A stretch of 64,000 nt of DNA from Collinsella sp. An7 (GCF_002159335.1 NZ_NFHP01000002.1:342914-406913); one strand, 5' to 3'; positions 43,703-58,246 are shown, counted from the stretch's first letter. A program made the numbers and translations. Notes: generated by a model from the letters alone, not told the origin.

Positions 43703-44698
43703 CTATCGCCCCGCCAACTCGAGCATGCGGTCGAGCGCGCGCTTGGCGGCCAGCGACGCGGGAGCCGAGGCGTCGAGCTCAACCGCGCCCTCGCCCGTCT
43801 CGAGGCAACGGGCGACCTTCCCGAGCGTGATCGAATCCATATCGGCGCAGGTGAGCGGCGTTGGCGGGAAGAAGAACCGCTTGCCGGGGCAACGGCGGTG
43901 GAGCTCATAGCTCACGCCGCGCACCGTGAGGACGATGAACTCCTGCGCCTCGCTCGCCTCGGCGCGCGCGATGATTCCCGAGGTAGAACCGATGTAGTCG
44001 GCCTCGGCGAGCACCTCGGGTGTGCACTCCGGGTGCGCGAGCACCTCCGCCTCCGGGTGCGCCGCCCGCAGCGTCTGCACCTCGACAACCGAGACCGCAT
44101 CGTGCCGCGGGCAGCAGCCGTCGTTTAGGAGAACGTCCTTCTCGGGCACCTGCTCGGCCACGTAGCGGCCGAGGTTGCGGTCGGGGATAAACAGCACATG
44201 CCCCTCGGGCAGCTCGCGCACGATCTTGACCGCGTTGGACGAAGTCACGCACACGTCGCTCGCCGCCTTGGCGGCAATGGTCGAGTTGACGTAGCACACC
44301 ACGGCGAGGTCGCTCCCCCATCGCTCGCGCGCCGCGGCGATGGTCTCCGCCCGCACCATGTGGGCCATGGGACAGTCGGCCGCGGGCTCGGGCAGAAGAA
44401 CCGTCTTGGCTGGGTTGAGCAGTTTGACGCTCTCGCCCATAAAGGCCACGCCCGCCAGCACGATGGTCTGCTGCGGCAGCTCGACGGCGAGCTTGGCGAG
44501 GTAAAACGAATCGCCCACATAATCGGCCACGGCCTGAACCTCGGCCGGGGCGTAGTAGTGCGCAAGGATAACGGCGTCGCGCTCCACGGCGAGGCGGCGC
44601 ACGCGGGCGGCAAGCTCGGTGGCACCGCTTTCCGCCGCCTCGGTCGCTCTAGACGCAGGCGCAGCACATACCGCCACCTGCTCCATTTGCTGACTCAT
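43703..44698 (-). CDS. nadA: quinolinate synthase
   Basis: This 331-residue NadA starts at ATG 44698 (GGGGGTTAT upstream). It shows AHYYAPAEVQAVADYVGDSFYLAK, FMGESVKLLNPAKTVLLPEPAADCPMAHMV, VCYVNSTIAAKAASDVCVTSSNAV, NDGCCPRHDAVS and AHPECTPEVLAEADYIGSTSGII. Together these supply the three cysteines for its 4Fe-4S cluster. It condenses iminoaspartate with dihydroxyacetone phosphate. First gene of nadA-nadB-nadC-niaR. Confidence 0.97.
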   Translation of the reverse strand: MSQQMEQVAVCAAPASRATEAAESGATELAARVRRLAVERDAVILAHYYAPAEVQAVADYVGDSFYLAKLAVELPQQTIVLAGVAFMGESVKLLNPAKTVLLPEPAADCPMAHMVRAETIAAARERWGSDLAVVCYVNSTIAAKAASDVCVTSSNAVKIVRELPEGHVLFIPDRNLGRYVAEQVPEKDVLLNDGCCPRHDAVSVVEVQTLRAAHPEAEVLAHPECTPEVLAEADYIGSTSGIIARAEASEAQEFIVLTVRGVSYELHRRCPGKRFFFPPTPLTCADMDSITLGKVARCLETGEGAVELDASAPASLAAKRALDRMLELAGR

Positions 44699-44758
44699 AT
44701 AACCCCCTATACGACGATATGCGCATCGTGCCGACATCGCGCCGATGCATTGCGGGCA

Positions 44759-44803
44759 AGTATGGCACGGTTGCCACAAGCTGACAAGACACCTGACAAG
44801 ACA
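44759..44803 (-). promoter_or_regulatory. nad operon promoter with overlapping direct repeats (NiaR site candidate)
   Basis: Minus strand: -35 TTGTCA (44787-44782), 17-nt spacer, -10 CATACT (44764-44759). The plus-strand repeats TGACAAGACA at 44782-44791 and 44794-44803 (period 12) overlap the -35 and create GACACCTGAC, like the GACACCTGTC core of NiaR sites in Gram-positives. The rest of gap 44699-45098 shows nothing recognisable except the ribU promoter. Confidence 0.6.
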
Positions 44804-45058
44804 GCTCGAGACGCGCATAAGGAGCTCGGCCAAGGAGCCAAGGAGATGCGAGCGGTGGGCACGAGACGTCGATCGAAGGGCACCAGGCGCGTCTCCACGC
44901 AAACCAAGCAGTGCGGCAGGCACCCGGGGCGCTGCCCGGCGCGCACCCCGGCACAACCCGGGCCGTCTGGCCACAAACCGGGAAGGCCATCGCACCAGAA
45001 AGGCCACCGAGCACCCCCCCCGCACAGGCCAGACCGCCCGCCTATGCATAACACCCCG

Positions 45059-45087
45059 TTGTGCGCCGCAGGTCAAAGCGCTATAGT
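45059..45087 (+). promoter_or_regulatory. promoter of the FMN riboswitch-ribU transcript
   Basis: TTGTGC (45059-45064), 17-nt spacer, TATAGT (45082-45087), ending 11 nt before the riboswitch P1 stem. Confidence 0.6.
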
Positions 45088-45098
45088 GACGCTGCACA

Positions 45099-45246
45099 GT
45101 TTCAGGGTTGGGTGAAATTCCCTACCGGCGGTAACTGGCGCGCAGCGGAACCCCGCACACAAGCGCACGTCAGAAGCCCGCGACCCGCTTTGGCGGCTGA
45201 CCCGGTGAGAGTCCGGGGCCGACGGTACAGTCCGGATGGAAGAAAC
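45099..45246 (+). promoter_or_regulatory. FMN riboswitch (RFN element)
   Basis: Conserved RFN blocks occur in order: CAGGGTTGGGTGAAATTCCC, TACCGGCGGTAA, a variable arm, AGCCCGCGACC, GACCCGGTGAGAGTCCGGGGCCGACGGTACAGTCCGGATGGAAGA (in pieces). P1 is GTTTC (45099-45103) with GAAAC (45242-45246). The ribU ribosome site GGAGG starts at 45247, directly after P1, with no terminator hairpin or T-run before the ATG. Translational control is therefore likely: FMN binding would hide the ribosome site. Confidence 0.96.
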
Positions 45247-45257
45247 GGAGGCTTCCT

Positions 45258-45803
45258 ATGAACAGTTCTATCAATACCAGGAATATCGCCTTGGCGGCGC
45301 TCTTTACGGCCGCGTCGCTCGTGCTGAGCTTTATCCAGATTCCCATCTTTCCCGCGGCGCCGTGGCTCATGTACGACCCGTCGGGCATCGTGTGCCTGAT
45401 CGCGGCGCTCGCCTTTGGGCCCAAGATGGGTGCCGCGGTGGCCATCATCTCGTGGCTGCCGCGCGTCTTTCTCGACCCGTTTGGCGCGCCGATGGGCATG
45501 GCCTCTACCTGCGCGCTCGTGATTCCCGCAGCGCTCATCTTTGCCCGCAGCCGCACCCGCACGGCGAGCCTTGCGGGCATGGTTGCGGGCGCCGTGCTCT
45601 CCATCGCGGTCACGTGCGCACTCAACCTTGTGGTCACGCCGCTCTATACCGCCGTGTCGATGGAGGACGTGATGGCGATGATCCTGCCGATCCTCGTGCC
45701 GTTCAACACGCTTAAGATGGTCATCAACGTGGTCGCGGGCCAGGTGCTCGAGGCGCCGGCGCTCGCCGCGCTGGGCACGCCCATGGCGAGCGGCCGCAAG
45801 TAG
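45258..45803 (+). CDS. ribU: riboflavin ECF transporter S component RibU
   Basis: This 181-residue membrane protein has six hydrophobic segments. Its RibU-like features include the N-terminal ALAALFTAASLVLSFIQIPIFP, APWLMYDPSGIVCLIAALAFGPKMG and NTLKMVINVVAGQ. It binds riboflavin at the membrane and works with EcfA/EcfT. Control by the FMN riboswitch directly upstream confirms the substrate class. The energising genes follow immediately, so this may be a dedicated riboflavin importer. Confidence 0.95.
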   Translation: MNSSINTRNIALAALFTAASLVLSFIQIPIFPAAPWLMYDPSGIVCLIAALAFGPKMGAAVAIISWLPRVFLDPFGAPMGMASTCALVIPAALIFARSRTRTASLAGMVAGAVLSIAVTCALNLVVTPLYTAVSMEDVMAMILPILVPFNTLKMVINVVAGQVLEAPALAALGTPMASGRK

Positions 45804-45847
45804 CAAACGCGACCAAGCGGCGGATGCGGCAGATAGTTCGGAGATTG

Positions 45848-48197
<2,350 letters not shown>

Positions 48198-48214
<17 letters not shown>

Positions 48215-49004
48215 CATCGGCCAGTATTACTCGGTCGACTCGCCCATTCACCGGCTCGATCCGCGCGCCAAGCTCGTGGCGACGGTCGTCTTTATGGTGA
48301 GCTGCTTTTTTGTCTCAAACCTGCCCACGCTGGTGCTCGCCGCCGCGGCCGTTGGGGCCTGCATCGCCGCCGCGCGCGTGCCCGCGGGGCGGCTGCTCGC
48401 ACAGATCAGGCCCATCGCGCTCTTTCTTGTTATCACGTCGGTCATCAACCTGTTCTTTGTGCAGACCGGTGAGCCCGTCCTCACCGTTGGCGCACTGCGC
48501 ATCTACTCGGGCGGCGTAGAGGCGGCGCTCCTCTATACCCTTCGCTTCTTTTTGCTGCTGCTCGCCGGGTCGCTCCTCATGCTCACCACGCAGCCCGTCG
48601 CGCTTACCGACGCCGCCGAGAAGCTGCTCGGCCCGCTCGAGCGCATCGGGGTGCCAGTGAGCCAGGTAACCCTCGTGCTCTCGATCGCGCTGCGCTTTGT
48701 GCCGACGCTCTCGCAGGAGGCAAAAAACGTCGTCGCCGCTCAGACAGCCCGCGGCGCCGACCTCGAGGGCAAAAGCGCCCTCGCCTACGCCCGGGCCTGC
48801 GTGCCGCTCCTCGTGCCGATGTTTGCGAGCACGTTGCGGCACGCCGAGAACCTCGGCCGCGCCATGGAGGCCCGCTGCTACACTGGCGGGGCGGGGCGCA
48901 CCCACTACCACGAGCTCCGCTGGCTTCCCCGCCGCGACCTGCCGTTTGTCCTCGGCGTGGCGATCTACCTCGTTGCCCTCATAACCCTCAGCACCATCGG
49001 ATGA
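48198..49004 (+). CDS. ecfT: ECF transporter transmembrane component EcfT
   Basis: This 268-residue membrane protein opens SIGQYYSVDSPIHRLDPRAKL, the usual EcfT start. It carries the coupling motifs AARG-like (QTARGADLEGKS) and RAMEARCY that contact the two ATPase domains. It starts inside the end of ecfAA (17-nt overlap). It links the ATPases to the S component. Confidence 0.95.
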
Positions 49005-49006
49005 CC

Positions 49007-49050
49007 GAAATGCGCCATGTGCACCAGCATCGGCGCAAATGGCGCATTTC
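49007..49050. repeat. hairpin with 12-nt perfect arms after ecfT (family C-like)
   Basis: GAAATGCGCCAT (49007-49018) and ATGGCGCATTTC (49039-49050) are followed by AACACCGTCCC. It begins 2 nt after the ecfT stop. No T-run follows, so it is not a standard terminator. Confidence 0.7.
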
Positions 49051-49076
49051 AACACCGTCCCAGAATGGGCGCTAAC

Positions 49077-49323
49077 AACTCGACCCCCGATGTGAGCGTA
49101 TCTTTTGAAACCGTCCAGTAGCACTCCATCACACTAAAGTGCTCACCAGGCCTTTTGAGGGACGAAACACCGGAAAACGACCGGTCTACTCGCCCTCCCG
49201 CAAAACATCCACTCACATCGGGGGTCGAGTTTTTGGCAAAGCCGCACCGCGGCGCGAAAAACCAAAAAGGCAGCCGGACCGGAGCCAACGCATCCGCGCA
49301 GACCCCAGTCCGGCTGCCTTCTA
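49077..49323 (+). repeat. 247-bp direct repeat, copy 1 (contains family A element A3 and a terminator)
   Basis: Positions 49077-49323 match 57479-57725 with three substitutions by eye. The block contains A3 (49079-49229; arms CTCGACCCCCGATGTGAG... and ...CATCGGGGGTCGAG, followed by TTTTT) and a minus-strand terminator (49264-49318). It lies between convergent ecfT and the GH1 gene and accounts for most of gap 49005-49360. Confidence 0.9.
49264..49318 (-). terminator. terminator of the PTS/GH1 operon
   Basis: Minus strand: GGCAGCCGGAC and GTCCGGCTGCC pair perfectly (11 bp) and are followed by TTTTTGGTTTTT, 43 nt after the GH1 stop. Confidence 0.88.
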
Positions 49324-49360
49324 CGCAAGAGGAACGACCTCCCGTCATCGCGCTCGGCCG

Positions 49361-50951
<1,591 letters not shown>

Positions 50952-50987
50952 GTGAGGCTGCGTTCAGCAGAAGACCGCGCAGGCTTG

Positions 50988-52834
<1,847 letters not shown>

Positions 52835-52957
52835 CGCGGTTCCTTTCGGTCTGCGGCGGGCCCGATTGGCCAGCCGTATTACGTTCTCTGTCTACTTGCC
52901 CGAGTGGGCGGTGCCGTCGCAGGAGTCGGCACCGCCCGTCTGGGGAGACTGGGGTTC

Positions 52958-54262
52958 TTACGCGTTCTCGCGGGCCGCGCGACGAGCCTCACGGGCAGCC
53001 TTCTTGGCGAGGCGAGCCTCCTTCTCCTCGCGCTCGGCTTCCTCCTCCTCAAGGCACTGCTTGTCGTAGACCTTGAAGAACGGGAAGTAGACCACGCAGC
53101 TGAGCGCAAAGATCACGCAGAAGAGGATGACGCCGGCAAAGCCGCCCACCGCCCACGCGGGGATAAAGTCGGGCAGGTACCAGAACGAGAAGAGCGTCGA
53201 GACAGCGGGCACCAGACCAAAGTGGATGGCGAGCCAAGTGATAGCCGGACCGGCAAAGCCGATAATCCACATGGGGATCATGAGAATCGGGTTAAAGGCA
53301 ATCGGTGCGCCAAAAACAAGCGGCTCATTGATGTTGCAGAGCGACGGCACGAGCGTGGTGCGGCCAATGACCTTGAGCTTCTCAGATTTAGCAAAGAAGA
53401 GCATCATGAGACCGAGGGCAAGCGTGCAGCCACCGCCACCGATGCACCAGTAGTATGAGGAGCCATAGGCGCTCACCATCGTGGCAGCCTCACCCGCGGC
53501 CACGGCAGCCTGGTTAATAGCAAGAGCGTTCATAATAATGGCGGTCTCGATGGGATAGAGCACCCAAGTGGAGATACCAAAGGTGTAGAGGAAGGCATAC
53601 TCAAAGCCAAAGAAGAGCGTGTAGCCAAGGAAGCTGTCGCCTACCGCAATCACCGGGCTGAAGATGGTGTAAACCACATCGGAGATGTTGATGTGGAACT
53701 GGAAGGTGAAGAGCCAGCCGCAGAAGATGATGATGAGGATGGGGATGAGCGTATCAAACCACACGGTAATGAAGTCGGGAATCGCCGTGTCCTCCTTGAA
53801 GAAGGAGTGCTTGGCAAAGAGGTTCATCACAAAACCCGTAAAGAGACCCGCCATGAGAGCGGCGATCATGCCGCCGTTGCCCAAGGCAGACGTGGTGAAG
53901 GAGATGGTACCCGCATCGGCGTCGAGCACAGGACCCGCAATGAGCAGGTAGAGCGCGATGCCCGCAATACCAGCCTCCTTCTTGGTCTTGTTGTTGCGCT
54001 TCTTCTCCATGATGAGGTAGGGAACCAGATAAGAGAGGAAGACCGACAGCAAGCCGATCGAGAAGGTGTTGATGGGCGAGAAATCAGGGAAGCCCTCGAT
54101 GAGCCCGCCGAAGGCGGTCAGCACCGTCACAAACGAACCGATGAAAATCATGGGCATCGCCGTGAGGATGGCCTGCTGAACGGCCGCAACCCAGGGGTTG
54201 TGTGCCAGCTTGTTCATCTTGGGTGCGAAGGAATTCTCCATCCACGCCATAAACTTTTCCAT
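52958..54262 (-). CDS. PTS cellobiose/lactose-family IIC permease
   Basis: This 434-residue membrane protein opens MEKFMAWMENSFAPKMNKLAHNPWVAAVQQAIL, the typical CelB/ChbC start. About ten hydrophobic segments follow, with PSLCNINEPLVFGAPIAFNP, the conserved NEP loop of the substrate site. It imports and phosphorylates a beta-glucoside, probably cellobiose. The basic/acidic C-terminal tail (EEEAEREEKEARLAKKAAREARRAA) is a likely coiled coil. Confidence 0.96.
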   Translation of the reverse strand: MEKFMAWMENSFAPKMNKLAHNPWVAAVQQAILTAMPMIFIGSFVTVLTAFGGLIEGFPDFSPINTFSIGLLSVFLSYLVPYLIMEKKRNNKTKKEAGIAGIALYLLIAGPVLDADAGTISFTTSALGNGGMIAALMAGLFTGFVMNLFAKHSFFKEDTAIPDFITVWFDTLIPILIIIFCGWLFTFQFHINISDVVYTIFSPVIAVGDSFLGYTLFFGFEYAFLYTFGISTWVLYPIETAIIMNALAINQAAVAAGEAATMVSAYGSSYYWCIGGGGCTLALGLMMLFFAKSEKLKVIGRTTLVPSLCNINEPLVFGAPIAFNPILMIPMWIIGFAGPAITWLAIHFGLVPAVSTLFSFWYLPDFIPAWAVGGFAGVILFCVIFALSCVVYFPFFKVYDKQCLEEEEAEREEKEARLAKKAAREARRAARENA

Positions 54263-54297
54263 GGATTACTCCTTACATGCGTATGAGCGCCGGACGC

Positions 54298-54612
54298 CTA
54301 CGCGTCCATCTCCTCGAGGGCGATCTGCAGGATGGTCGCGCCGTCCATGTCGCCGTAAGCCTTCTTGGGAATCATCACGAGTGGCACATCGTGCTCGTCG
54401 GCGATGTCCTCAAGGTCATCGAGCAGGTAGCTCAGGTGCGGAGCGATGAGGATGACGTCGACATCCTCGATGTAGTCCTCGATCACCGAGTCGGATCGCG
54501 CAATCACGTTGACCTCGATGCCCTCTGCCTTAGCCGCCTGACGGATGTTCTTGGCGATAAAGCCGCTGCTCGCTCCCGTGCTGCAGCAGAGGAAGATCGT
54601 CTTGTCTGCCAT
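54298..54612 (-). CDS. PTS cellobiose/lactose-family IIB component
   Basis: This 104-residue IIB protein has its active-site Cys in FLCCSTGASSGFIAK (the second of two adjacent cysteines by alignment). DVILIAPHLSYLLDDL follows. It transfers phosphate from IIA to the sugar during transport by IIC. It lies between the HPr and IIC genes. Confidence 0.94.
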   Translation of the reverse strand: MADKTIFLCCSTGASSGFIAKNIRQAAKAEGIEVNVIARSDSVIEDYIEDVDVILIAPHLSYLLDDLEDIADEHDVPLVMIPKKAYGDMDGATILQIALEEMDA

Positions 54613-54692
54613 GGTCGTTCTCCTTCTTCTTTGCTAGGCGCCTCGAGCCCATGCTCTGGCGCAGGTTCTACCGGCTCTTGCGGCAGACTGCC

Positions 54693-54956
54693 CTACAGCT
54701 CCGCCGCGCAGAATGCCTGGAGTATCTCGGCATCGGCCTCCTCGGTCTCGCCCGCCACGGTAAAGACCGCGGTGTCGCCCGTGCGGATGCCGAGCCCCAT
54801 AACGCCCAGCATGCTCTTGGCGTCCGCATCTTTTGTCGCGTCCTTCTTGGCCACGCGCACCGTCGAGGCAAGCTCCGCCGCCGCACGCGATAGATTAGCC
54901 GCCGGACGCGCGTGCAGCCCTACCGGATCGGTAACGGTGTACTCGAACGTCTGCAT
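54693..54956 (-). CDS. operon-encoded HPr phosphocarrier
   Basis: This 87-residue HPr has the active His in DPVGLHARPAANLS and the regulatory Ser region AKSMLGVMGLGI, which keeps the usual Ser unlike the HPr at 34.5 kb. It is the first gene of the PTS operon. HPr is usually encoded with enzyme I, so a copy devoted to a sugar operon is notable. Ribosome site GGGGAG precedes ATG 54956. Confidence 0.93.
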   Translation of the reverse strand: MQTFEYTVTDPVGLHARPAANLSRAAAELASTVRVAKKDATKDADAKSMLGVMGLGIRTGDTAVFTVAGETEEADAEILQAFCAAEL

Positions 54957-55215
54957 CTCTCCCCTCCTTGCCTATATTCCATCAGGTGCCGCATGCACGC
55001 TGCCAGCCGGCCATAGCCTAGAGCCGCTCCGACGCAAGGCGATGCAACCACCCGCCTTCCCTGCACCCGTATACTCCCGCGGCGGCCGAGACGGCTCAAC
55101 GCGGCTTCTGCACCGGTACGGGGCAGCAGCGAGGCACAGCGGGCTGCACCGCCCCCGTGCAAGGGCGGGGCCCGTGAGTCTGCACGGACGGTGTGCAAGA
55201 AGGGATCCCGGCAGC

Positions 55216-55247
55216 TTGACGCAGCGACACACGGTGCCGGGTATACT
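55216..55247 (+). promoter_or_regulatory. possible promoter of the PRD activator gene
   Basis: TTGACG (55216-55221) and TATACT (55242-55247) are 20 nt apart, longer than ideal, followed by a 150-nt leader. No operator could be picked out by eye in the 442-nt divergent gap 54957-55398, and nothing else was recognised there. Confidence 0.3.
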
Positions 55248-55398
55248 GGATGGAACCCCCATGGCGAACCGAACAATCGGGACGGTGCCCCTACGGCCAT
55301 TGCATAATCGACGCGGTTTCGCGCGCTTGGATACGCCGCACATCAGGGGACAGAAGCCCTGTACACGGAACCAACCCGCAACAAGAAGGATGGGCACA

Positions 55399-57420
55399 AT
55401 GTTGAGCGACCGCGAGTTTACGCTGCTTCGCCTGCTGGCACAGCAGACCAAACCCCTCACCTCACGTGCACTCGCCGCGCAGCTCGACGTATCGGTGCGC
55501 ACCGTCAAAACGTACGTGCAGCGCATCAACCGCGAAGCACCCGGCGTCGTCATCTCGGGTCAACAGGGCTACCGCTGCGATCCCGAGACGGTGCGCGCCC
55601 TACTGGAGCAGGGCCGCACTCCCGGAGACACCCCTCAAACCAACGAAGAGCGTACCGTCTATGTATTGCACCGGCTACTCGCCTCCGACTCCGTCGATAT
55701 CTTCGACCTCTGCGAGCAGCTCTTTGTAAGCTACTCAACCATCAAGGGCGTGGTGTCGGCCATCCGCGGAAAGCTCTCGCCCTTCCACCTCGGCCTCAAA
55801 CTCGAAAACAACCATCTCCAGATCACGGGACGCGAACGCGACAAGCGTCGCCTTGTCTCGGACCTGCTCTACAACGAGGCAACTGTAAACTTTCTCGACC
55901 TCAAGACCGTACAGCAGGCATTCCCCCAGATTGACATCGCCTATATCGAGGCGTGCGTGCGCTCCGTACTGGGGGCAAGCCACTGCTTTGCCAACGACTA
56001 CTCCATGATCAACCTGGTGCTCCATGTGGCAATCACCATCGACCGCATCCAAGGCGGCCGCACGGTCTCGGCAGCGCTACCGAAGGTAAGCGCGCGGGGC
56101 AGCGCGAGTGAGGGCGATGGCGACGCCACGACTTCCGGCACTGAAGCCGCACCAGACCAAACATCGGGCGTAATCGCCGCAGCAGGTGCCGACAGCGCCA
56201 TCGGCCCCCAAGAGCTCGAGATGGCGCGCACCATCGCCCGGGAGCTCGAACGGCACTTTAACGTTGAGCTCAACGCAACGGAAGTCTCGGAGCTCGCGCT
56301 TCTCCTCGCTTCGCGCACCACGATGCTCGACTACCGAACCGCCAGCCGCGAGAACATCGAGCGCTTTGTGGGAGCGGGTTGCCTCGAAATCGTGAACGAG
56401 ATGATCGCCGACCTTAAAGAAAACGCCGGCATCGACCTTTCGGAGCACGAGTTCTACGTCCGCTTTGCCCTGCACGTTAAGAATCTCATCGTGCGAGCAC
56501 GTACGGGCGGACTCTCTAAAAATCCGCTCACGCTACAAATCAAAACGAGCTGCCCTTTGCTCTATGACACCGCGGTGGTGGAGGCCGACCTGCTACAGCG
56601 CCGAGCCGGCATACACGTCAACGACGACGAGATTGCCTACATAGCCTTTCACCTGGGCAGCACCCTCGAGACGCAGAAGCAGCTCACCAACAAGGTCAAG
56701 GCGGTACTCTACTGCCCGTCGTACTACAACATCGACGCCAAGATCCTGCTCTTTCTCAACCGACACTTTGAGGAGGATCTGCTGGTAACCAACGTGGTTA
56801 CCGACGAGGGGGACCTCGGCCATCTGGCGGGCGCCGAGCTTCTTATCACCACCGTGCCGGTCAACGCCTACTACGGAGTCCCCACCTATCTGGTAAGCAT
56901 CGTGCCCACCGAGGCTGACCGGGCGCACATCCGCCGCATGGTGGACGACATTCGCGCCGAGAAGCGCCGCTGCGTCCTCCGCTCGCATCTGGAGGGGCTC
57001 ATCGAGCCGGCATTGTTCGAGGTAAACACTCGTCCGCTCGACCGCGATGAGGTGATCCATCTTATGGCCGAGCGGCTCCATGCGCGCGGGTATGTAACAG
57101 AAGACTTTGAACGGCAGGTGCGCGAGCGCGAGGAGCTCTCAAGCACCGTCTACGGCACAATCGCCCTACCGCATGCTCTACGCCTAGCGAGTCTGCACTC
57201 GTCGATCTCGGTGATGCTATCACGCGCACCCATCAGCTGGGGAGACGCCAAGGTAAACCTCGTGGTGATGCTCTCGTTTAGCAAGAGTGACCAAGAGGTG
57301 TTCTATGAGGTGTTTGACCCACTTGTCTCGGTACTTGCCAACCGCGAGCAGGCATCGGCGCTCATGGACGCCACCGACTACGAGTCCTTTATCGCGCGCC
57401 TCTGCGAGATGATGGAGTAG
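55399..57420 (+). CDS. PRD-containing BglG/LicR-type transcriptional activator of the PTS operon
   Basis: This 673-residue protein starts at ATG 55399 (GAAGGA 8 nt upstream). Domains in order: HTH_11 (EFTLLRLLAQQTKPLTSRALAAQLDVSVRTV), a second Mga-type HTH (about 85-170, FDLCEQLFVSYSTIKGVVSAIRGKL), two PTS regulation domains (about 180-390; conserved His in FALHVKNLIVR and IAFHLGSTLE), a IIB-like domain (AVLYCPSYYNIDAKILL) and a C-terminal IIA-like domain (YGTIALPHALRL). A polar insert with SASEGDGDATTSGTE lies between PRD halves. It is divergent from the operon and likely responds to IIB and HPr phosphorylation. Confidence 0.94.
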   Translation: MLSDREFTLLRLLAQQTKPLTSRALAAQLDVSVRTVKTYVQRINREAPGVVISGQQGYRCDPETVRALLEQGRTPGDTPQTNEERTVYVLHRLLASDSVDIFDLCEQLFVSYSTIKGVVSAIRGKLSPFHLGLKLENNHLQITGRERDKRRLVSDLLYNEATVNFLDLKTVQQAFPQIDIAYIEACVRSVLGASHCFANDYSMINLVLHVAITIDRIQGGRTVSAALPKVSARGSASEGDGDATTSGTEAAPDQTSGVIAAAGADSAIGPQELEMARTIARELERHFNVELNATEVSELALLLASRTTMLDYRTASRENIERFVGAGCLEIVNEMIADLKENAGIDLSEHEFYVRFALHVKNLIVRARTGGLSKNPLTLQIKTSCPLLYDTAVVEADLLQRRAGIHVNDDEIAYIAFHLGSTLETQKQLTNKVKAVLYCPSYYNIDAKILLFLNRHFEEDLLVTNVVTDEGDLGHLAGAELLITTVPVNAYYGVPTYLVSIVPTEADRAHIRRMVDDIRAEKRRCVLRSHLEGLIEPALFEVNTRPLDRDEVIHLMAERLHARGYVTEDFERQVREREELSSTVYGTIALPHALRLASLHSSISVMLSRAPISWGDAKVNLVVMLSFSKSDQEVFYEVFDPLVSVLANREQASALMDATDYESFIARLCEMME

Positions 57421-57478
57421 AAAAACGCTCCGGAATGTGTAATTCGTCACCCGGGGTGCGGCGCAAAGCCGTCGGAAA

Positions 57479-57725
57479 AACTCGACCCCCGATGTGAGTG
57501 TATCTTTTGAAACCGTCCAGTAGCACTCCATCACACTAAAGTGCTCACCAGGCCTTTTGAGGGACGAAACATCGGAAAACGACCGGTCTACTCGCCCTCC
57601 CGCAAAACATCCACTCACATCGGGGGTCGAGTTTTTGGTAAAGCCGCACCGCGGCGCGAAAAACCAAAAAGGCAGCCGGACCGGAGCCAACGCATCCGCG
57701 CAGACCCCAGTCCGGCTGCCTTCTA
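57479..57725 (+). repeat. 247-bp direct repeat, copy 2 (contains family A element A4 and a terminator)
   Basis: This block is near-identical to 49077-49323 and in the same orientation. A4 is 57481-57631, with AAAAA before and TTTTT after the arms. It lies between the convergent PRD activator and hspR genes and, with the hairpin at 57730, fills gap 57421-57764. Confidence 0.9.
57666..57720 (-). terminator. terminator downstream of hspR
   Basis: Same perfect 11-bp stem and T-run as at 49264-49318, 45 nt beyond the hspR stop on the minus strand. Confidence 0.85.
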
Positions 57726-57729
57726 GAAA

Positions 57730-57762
57730 TGGTGCAGTTCGTACCCGTCCCCAAATGCACCA
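57730..57762. repeat. family C hairpin (ACCCGTCCCC core)
   Basis: TGGTGCA (57730-57736) and TGCACCA (57756-57762) are perfect arms around a core containing ACCCGTCCCCAAA, 2 nt from the hspR stop. Confidence 0.7.
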
Positions 57763-57764
57763 AG

Positions 57765-58178
57765 CTACAGACCGCCGCCTCCCAAGAGGCCTCGGAGCAC
57801 CTGCTCCGGGTCGGCCGATCCGTCGCGCGGCGCGAGGGCGGTGATCTTCTTCTGCATCTGAAGCTCGTGCACCTGATCCTCAAGGCGGCGCACCTGGTCG
57901 CGAAGCTTTTCCATCTCGGCCTCGCGCTTCTCAGCGCGCTCCTTCATGTCGAGGATGCGCACCACGCCGGCAAGGTTGATACCCTCGTCGGTAAGCTGGT
58001 TGATGAGCTCGAGCCGCTCGATATCGGCCTGCGAGTACAGGCGGGTGTTACCGCCCGAACGCTTGGGGTTTACGAGGCCCTTCGATTCGTAGACGCGCAG
58101 GGTCTGCGGGTGCATACCCGTCAGCTCCGCAGCGACGCTGATCATGTATAGCGGCTTGTCCCGCTCTTCCTGGCTCAT
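57765..58178 (-). CDS. hspR: MerR-family heat-shock repressor HspR
   Basis: This 137-residue protein has a MerR HTH (YMISVAAELTGMHPQTLRVYESKGLVNPKRSGGNTRLYSQADIERL) and a coiled-coil (MKERAEKREAEMEKLRDQVRRLEDQVHELQ). HspR, with DnaK as co-repressor, represses dnaK operons in Actinobacteria. It follows dnaJ by 68 nt. No classic HAIR motif was found upstream of dnaK, so its binding site here is unclear. Confidence 0.95.
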   Translation of the reverse strand: MSQEERDKPLYMISVAAELTGMHPQTLRVYESKGLVNPKRSGGNTRLYSQADIERLELINQLTDEGINLAGVVRILDMKERAEKREAEMEKLRDQVRRLEDQVHELQMQKKITALAPRDGSADPEQVLRGLLGGGGL

Positions 58179-58246
58179 GTGCTCACCAACCTCAATCGCG
58201 CCGGGCCGCCCTTCCCCCAAGAGAAACCAGCCCGACGCTCACCAAT

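Noticed and set aside
54957..55300. Upstream in-frame extension of the PRD activator into the divergent promoter region
   Set aside because: Open by GC bias only; family similarity and a good ribosome site begin at 55399.
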